From contig JH720392.1 of the NCBI GenBank assembly GCA_000231825.2, forward strand, positions 1 through 16,246: 16,246 nt of DNA. The letters are read 5' to 3'. Each line of letters opens with the position of its first letter. The stretch's first letter is position 1. The DNA is from Tetrahymena elliotti 4EA. Its lineage: Eukaryota > Ciliophora > Oligohymenophorea > Hymenostomatida > Tetrahymenidae. Below are positions 10,548 through 16,246 of the stretch, in pieces. The notes beneath the pieces are model-generated. The model ran no database searches. It saw only the letters and a list, made by a program, of their open reading frames with translations, and had not been told where the DNA came from. Both the position numbers and the translations under genes were made by a program.

Positions 10548-12783
10548 CTTCTTTTTTTGTTATTTATTAATTAGTTTTTTATTGATTAAATAACTATTAG
10601 TTTTTTGATGTTTTTTTCTGTTTAAAGTGTTAAAAAAATTTATAATTTGATCAAAAACCTTTTTGCTGCTAGAAATCTATGGAATTTTTTGCATATTATT
10701 TAATGACTTAATTTATTGATGGCATTATTCTATTAATCAATTATAAACCAATTTATTTAGTATCCAGTATACGCTTAAGCTTAACTTAATTAAAGACTTC
10801 AAATGTCTTTTTAAAAACGATAAATTTATAAATTTGATTAAGACTTCAAATTTTACCACTAATTTTAATCAAAATTAAGATAAATCTTCTTTTTTAGAAG
10901 TACTAAACGTATTTTTAAAAATACACAATATTAACCCCACAAAAATATTAAAATTCTAGCTAAATTCTATTCCTTTGACATTTCATTTTTTTAAACTCAA
11001 ATAGTATACTAAGGTTAATTTAAACAAACTTTACAGAAATATTTTAATTGTAAATTGGGAATAAAGTAATGAATTACATTTCTTGTTTACTTTCTTTACC
11101 ATTTTTCATTTCTTTAAAATACTGGCTATAACGTAATTATTGCAAAATAAAACATTTACTAATGCTAGTAAAAAATTACTTTATTCTTGATGGAGTTTTT
11201 CTTTGATTGTTTGCAATAAACCATAGATTATTATATTTAGAGTAAATAACCTTGAAATTTTTAGAAAATAGAATACTTGTAAAAATAATCATCAAATCAT
11301 ATTTTCACTTAAGCAAATTGCAATAATCGCGATTCAGACAAAGTTTTCCAAAAAAGATTGACTTGCGATTTTATTTCAAAAACACTTTATATTAAACTTA
11401 ATAAAATTTCAGTTGACATTTAATTTATTTGATACAAAAACAATACATATTTTAATAGTCTTTAAAATAGAAATACTACTTCAAAAAATATAAGAAATAA
11501 GTCATAAAAATCCATTAAAAGTTATCTAAAAATTAAATAAATGTTTATTTTAAAATAAGATTTTGTTAATATTTTTTCATTTGAATTTGAGTGATGTAAA
11601 ATAGAAGTGTTGAACTTTTATAATTTAGAGTAATTGATCTTTAAATTTTAGCAAGGAGATTTGCAAAAACAGTGATCAAATTATGTTAGTCTTAAAAAAA
11701 TTTAACAAATTACTAAAATAAATTTTCATTATTTTTTGAAAGAAAGATGTTATGATTAAAGATTTTTGAGTAAAAATAACTTTTTTGCGTTATTAATTAA
11801 TTAGTTCATTTAAACAAAATATCTACATCTCTGAATTATCTGCCAAACAATTACTAGTTCACTTTTTTTAATCAGTTTATCTTTTCTTTAAATCAATCGG
11901 TTAAAGTCAATTTATTACTTTATAAATTTAGTTTTATTTAACTCAAGCTCTTTGGCTACATGAAATCTAAACTTTTTATTTTCTCTTTTTCTCATAAAAA
12001 TTTTGCAATATTTTTTAACATAACATATTTATTCTTTGAATTCTTATTCTATGTTAAGAGGAGAAAAAAAAAAGAGTAAATTTTAGAAAAATTATTTTTG
12101 AAAGATATTTTTTAATCAAAGTATTTCTTAAATAAATTAAATGTAAAACCCTCCTTATTTTTATTAATTTATATTATTTTAATAAGCAAAATGTCATAAA
12201 AATGATCAAAATCAATTTTATAAAGACAGAATCTAGCAATAAGTAATGAATTAGAGAAATACAAATTTTTTATTCATTATTTTGTTTCTTTTTTTTCATT
12301 TGATTTTTTATAATATGATTGAATTTATTAATAAAAATAATGAAAAAGCTAGAAAAAAATATTTTTTCAGATAGAGATATGATATTATTGTAGATTTAAT
12401 ATTCACTAGAAAATATTTTGAAAGATAATATTTGGATTATGAAAAATAAAAGATTTTTATTGTTAATCAATCAATAAAATTAACACTTCGAAATCTAAAA
12501 TAGACTAAAAGTGGCAAAATCAGAAAAAATAATATAGAAAAATGGGTTATCAGTCAATTAATATATAAATTTTAAAGATTGTTAAAAGTGTTGTGTTAAT
12601 TGAGAAAATAAGATTTTGAACAAATATCAAAAATTTAAATAAAAATGAAATTTCAATCCAGCAATTAATGATATTAATAATCAATAAGATCAAAAAGTTA
12701 TTTTTAAAGAATATTTTGAAATTTAGAAAGATTAAAAGAAATTTCAAGCATTATATAAAGCATTAGGGAATTAAAAGGAATAA
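10548..12783. other. Long AT-rich spacer between divergent genes
   Basis: This 2.2-kb stretch lies between the starts of the cathepsin-like gene (-) and the kinase gene (+), so it should contain both promoters. I find no supported gene, tRNA or rRNA. Two segments, about 11225-11300 and 11614-11690, resemble each other loosely (shared TTTAGAGTAA and ATCAAATNAT blocks) and may be an old duplication. From about 12649 the frame of the kinase is open upstream of its ATG but has no in-frame ATG, so I do not extend the gene. Confidence 0.5.
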
Positions 12784-15700
12784 ATGAATCTTTAGAAGAC
12801 CCCAGAAAGATTTAAGCAAGTTGACAATTATATATTAAATCTAGATAAGATTTTAGGTTAAGGATCATTTGGTTCAGTTTATTAAGCAATAGATATGAAA
12901 AATGGAGATAAATAAGTTGCCGTAAAATAGATTTCTTAGACTTCTATGAATAAGAATGCTGATAAATTAATGTAATTGTTAAAAAATGAAATTAAAACAA
13001 TGAAAATGATCAAAGATAAAAATGTTGTCTAATTACTAGACGTAAGAAGATCTTCAAATAATATTTATTTAATTGTTGAGTACTGCAACGGAGGTTCATT
13101 GGAATCATATCTTAATAAAAATGGTAAAAGGCTCTCCGAAACAGAGACTTTGCGTCTTATTCGTGAAATCGTTTCTGGTTTCAAATGCCTTTACGAATAA
13201 AAAATAGTTCATAGAGATCTAAAGCCAGCTAATATTCTATTACATGATGGAATACCTAAAATAGCAGATTTTGGTTTTTCTAAAGTTGTTGAGCATAGCA
13301 TGGAACAAGCTGATTTAGCATCATTAGTAGGTTCTCCCATGTAATTTTTTCAAAGCCTCAAATAATAAATCAAAAAGCAAAATGAATGATTTTTTAAAAG
13401 CTTAATTGGTTTTTTATTCATTATAATCAAAATTAAGAAAAACAAAAATATTTTAAAATCTAATTTTTAGGATGTATTAAATAATTCAGCAAAAATGAAA
13501 ACAAATATCTTAAAATACAGTTAGTAAATTAATATTTCGCAAGGAAAATTCAAGCATAAAACTTAAAATAAAATGAATAATTATAGATAAGTATAATTCA
13601 AGCATCAACTTAAAATAAAATGAGTTAATAATTCACACAATAAAATATCAAGCTTAAAGTAAATAACAGACATGCATCAACTTAAAATAAATAAAATGAT
13701 TAAATAATTCACAAACACAATAAAGCAAGAAACTATAATATGAATAAATTATTCAATAATTAGTGTATCAAGTTTAAAATAATAATTAACTGTGTCAAAT
13801 TTAAAATAAATATGTAAATCATAAGTATAGCACTATTCAAGCATGAAACTTAAAATAAAATGAATAAACTATTCATAATTATCATTAATGTGAATTTATC
13901 AAATTTAAAATAAAATGAATAAATAATTTACAAGTAGAGTGAGCAAGAAACTTAAAATGAATAATATGAAAACATTATTCAAAATTATAATTAATTCATT
14001 CAATTTAAAATGATGAGATGAATTTTGTTATTTTAGCCATAGGTATATCTCCTAGCTAATTAGAGTGAAAATTTATTTTCAGCTTCTTCAGATTCTAATT
14101 TTGTAACAAGATTTTAGTATAAATGATTCACAAGAAATTAATGCATACAAACTAAAACAAATAAAATGAGAAAATAAAACTTAAGTTTTGTTCTATTAAA
14201 GCATTCGACATAAAAATAAATAAATAAATAATTCAGATGCATAACTAATGTATTAAACTAAAAAAAATAAAATGAAGAAATAATTTACAAGGATAATTCA
14301 AGCATCAAACTTAAAATGAATGAATAATTTAAATAGATAGTTAGTTATAGCATTAAATTTAAATCAATGAATACTTCAGAAGCATAATTAAAACATGAAA
14401 TTTTATTATTTTAATTAAGTGAATTCTTTAAAAAAATAGATACATGTGTCCTTAGATATTGAATTGTTAGACATACAGCAGTAAGTTAGATGTGTGGTCT
14501 TTGGGTATTATATTTTATGAGATGCTATATGGAAAGACTCCCTGGAAGGCTAAGAGCGTTTTTGATTTAGCTAATAATATTAATAATACAAATTTAGAAT
14601 TCCCTTCAGCTCCAGTAGTTAGTAAAAGAACATAGTAATTAATAAAAAATATGTTACAAAAAGAAGAGGAAAAGAGACTTGGATGGGAAGACTTGTTTAA
14701 AATATTCTTGAGTGATATGGAAGAGGAAGAAGAGGAATTAGATTAATTTGAAGAAGAAAATGTTGTACTAAAAGGCAGTGGATTAAAACTTAGTCATACT
14801 ATGGAAGAAGAAACACTTCATAAAAAGTAAATGGGAGACATTGAAACAATCAAAAAAACTCAGGAGCTAAATAAAAATTATTTCAAGAAAAAGAAAGCTT
14901 TTAATTCAATTCATGACGTGGAAGTTTATGAAGCGAAACTACAGAAGTAGAATTCTAAAAACTAAAAATCTTAGCATGATTAAATTGAATAAGAAGAGTA
15001 GATGACTGGAAGCTAGAAGAATATAGTTTGTAAGAGCGAAACAAAATCAGGAGATATTTCAACAATGTAAAAGGAGTCATCTTAAAATAATTCAGATTAG
15101 AGTGGTATTGAAGAAATCAATGAAAGTGTGAGAGATTAATATATGAGTAAGTTTGAGTAATACACTTAAGAAGATTAGAAAAAGAAGATCATATAAGAAA
15201 TAGGTTAATGGGTATTGCATAGAAGAAACAAGGCTGTCTTTTTAAATGCAATTACAATCAAATTCTATGATTTATTTGATTAACAAATTATTGTTATGAA
15301 TATGTAAAGCTTTTATAGAGTCATGTTCTTGCTTTCTAAATATTAAACAATGATTATTTATCGTATTTAGTAAAGACTTAAAACTAAAGTCTTAGAAAAA
15401 AGCAAGAAATTCACATAAGAGCAATGGAAAGTTTTTGTTAAAAGCAAAGAAAGACTTTAATTATTAAATTTTATTGAGAAAGATTTCGAGGTAATCAAAT
15501 AATTCTTCGAAGAGCTTATGAAGAAAGCAAGTAACTATTTTGAAAACTTAATTTAAAGCAAGACAATCAAAAAAGAAGAAGAAGAATAAGTAAAGATGAT
15601 GCAAAGCATCTGCAATAAAACTCTTATTGAAAAAAATAAATTTGACAACATATATTACGAAGCTCTATGCTAGTTCTACACATTCTTTAAGCAATATTGT

Positions 15701-15898
15701 TTTGAATAGAACTTCTTAGAAAACTAAGAAATGATGGCCTTCTTGATGCACATCCATAATGCCACTAACATAAGAAGCTTTTTCAAATACACTCGTGAAC
15801 CCAAGTTCGATTTCATGAAGTATTACGAAGAAGTTACTAGAGCTCCTGCTTCACTTTTAACTAGAATTCTTTACAAATAACAAGTTTAGTCACAGTGA
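12784..15898 (+). CDS. ULK/ATG1-like serine/threonine protein kinase
   Basis: Exons 12784-13340 and 14440-15898 give 671 residues ending at TGA. The kinase domain spans about residues 16-276 and has every catalytic motif: glycine loop GQGSFGSVY (25-33), AVK with K48, helix C E69, hinge VEYCNGGSL, catalytic loop HRDLKPANIL (143-152), DFG 162-164, activation-segment end GSPIYMCPQ (183-191) and DVWSLG (203-208). The GSPxYMxPQ form and the YCNGGSL hinge resemble the ULK/ATG1 group, which ciliates have expanded; which member this is cannot be told. The C-terminal 400 residues have an acidic patch (about 281-292), a Lys/Gln-rich linker and a long helical region, not recognised. The junction is set by conservation: donor CCCAT|GTAATT and acceptor AAATAG|ATACATG join GSP-I-YMCPQ without a gap. 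Retaining the intron would end the protein soon after GSPM. Inferred role: cytosolic phosphorylation signalling, possibly autophagy- or cilia-related as in other ULK proteins. Confidence 0.9.
13341..14439 (+). other. Long (1,099-bp) intron of the kinase gene
   Basis: The intron starts GTAATTTTTTC and ends AAAAAAATAG. It interrupts the activation segment between GSP and YMCPQ. It is about five times longer than the introns of the LRR gene and consists mainly of the degenerate repeat listed separately, with one less repetitive island at about 14025-14125. Confidence 0.85.
13545..14400 (+). repeat. Degenerate minisatellite inside the kinase intron
   Basis: Imperfect units of about 40-60 bp follow the pattern CAAGCAT(C/G)AAACTTAAAA, then TAAAATGAATAAATAATTCA and a variable AT tail. 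Clear units begin near 13551, 13599, 13675, 13724, 13841 and 13947, with further copies near 14150, 14200, 14240, 14297 and 14350. A non-repeated island at about 14025-14125 splits the array into two parts. Copies differ by substitutions and small indels, so the array is old. All units have the same orientation. Confidence 0.75.
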
Positions 15899-16246
15899 TT
15901 AAAAAATGAGTTTATTGCAAATAATATAATTAGATATAAATAGAATTTTATTTAACTCGTAACTTATCAACTAATTAATAAGCATTAAAAAAATTAATAA
16001 TTACAATCAATTAATCGTTTTCAAAAATAATATATATATGAATAGATATCATTTGTCTTACATAATTATTTCTTTTTCTTAATCAAATAAACAAACAATA
16101 TATTTTAATTTAATCAGCTGCAAGATTATGTCAAATCAATTGATTTAAACAACCTAATTTTATTTCAAGAAAACCTTTGTTTTTTTTTGTTTATTTTGAA
16201 AAATTTTAATTTTAATTTGAGATAATAATTTTATTTAAATTAATAT
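15899..16246. other. AT-rich 3' flank of the kinase gene
   Basis: The sequence from the kinase stop to the window end is AT-rich and contains a short (AT)n run near 16029-16038. I see no further gene in it. Confidence 0.55.

Noticed and set aside
12550..12747. 65-codon minus-strand frame
   Set aside because: Hydrophobic low-complexity translation of AT-rich spacer, with no coding character.
14043..14064. Mini-exon inside the kinase intron that would start G TAT ATC TCC TAG
   Set aside because: At first it seemed to encode a YISPQ motif, but the codons give Tyr-Ile-Ser-Gln with no Pro. The acceptor at 14438-14439 gives a gap-free GSPIYMCPQ, so no extra exon is needed.
14456..14458. Kinase exon 2 starting at 14456 (acceptor CCTTAG)
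   Set aside because: This would drop YMCPQ from the activation segment. The acceptor 16 bases upstream restores the conserved motif in frame.

Overview
The window reads as nuclear DNA of an oligohymenophorean ciliate, most likely Tetrahymena (macronuclear-type). It is very AT-rich. Every credible gene is full of in-frame TAA and TAG codons at places where glutamine fits, and each ends at TGA. This is the ciliate nuclear code (TAA/TAG = Gln, TGA = only stop). Translation with the standard code breaks every gene here into pieces, so all calls below were re-read by hand with the ciliate code.

Layout: (1) 154-1674, + strand, an intronless 506-codon gene for a TPR-like protein with a possible mitochondrial targeting sequence. 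(2) 1675-4027, a largely noncoding stretch holding a G-tract plus hairpin (about 1961-2081) and, on the - strand (2571-2975), two exons of a leucine-rich-repeat (LRR) gene with no visible 5' part. (3) 4028-5383, + strand, the intraflagellar transport protein IFT54. (4) 6171-9164, + strand, an eleven-exon LRR gene in which nine consecutive exons are each exactly 90 bp and each encode one LRR, separated by introns that are themselves related. (5) 9540-10547, - strand, a complete cathepsin L-like preproprotein that has lost its catalytic Cys and His, i.e. a pseudoprotease. (6) 10548-12783, a long AT-rich spacer. (7) 12784-15898, + strand, a ULK/ATG1-like protein kinase of 671 residues, with one 1.1-kb intron made largely of a degenerate minisatellite.

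The genes do not form an operon or a recognisable system. IFT54 is a ciliary housekeeping gene and the kinase may be regulatory. The LRR loci are the fast-evolving part of the window: one large intact gene and one remnant in opposite orientation lie on either side of IFT54. The most notable points are the 90-bp tandem exon array, including one intron collapsed to 53 bp, the inverted LRR remnant, and the catalytically dead cathepsin with Asp in place of Cys.
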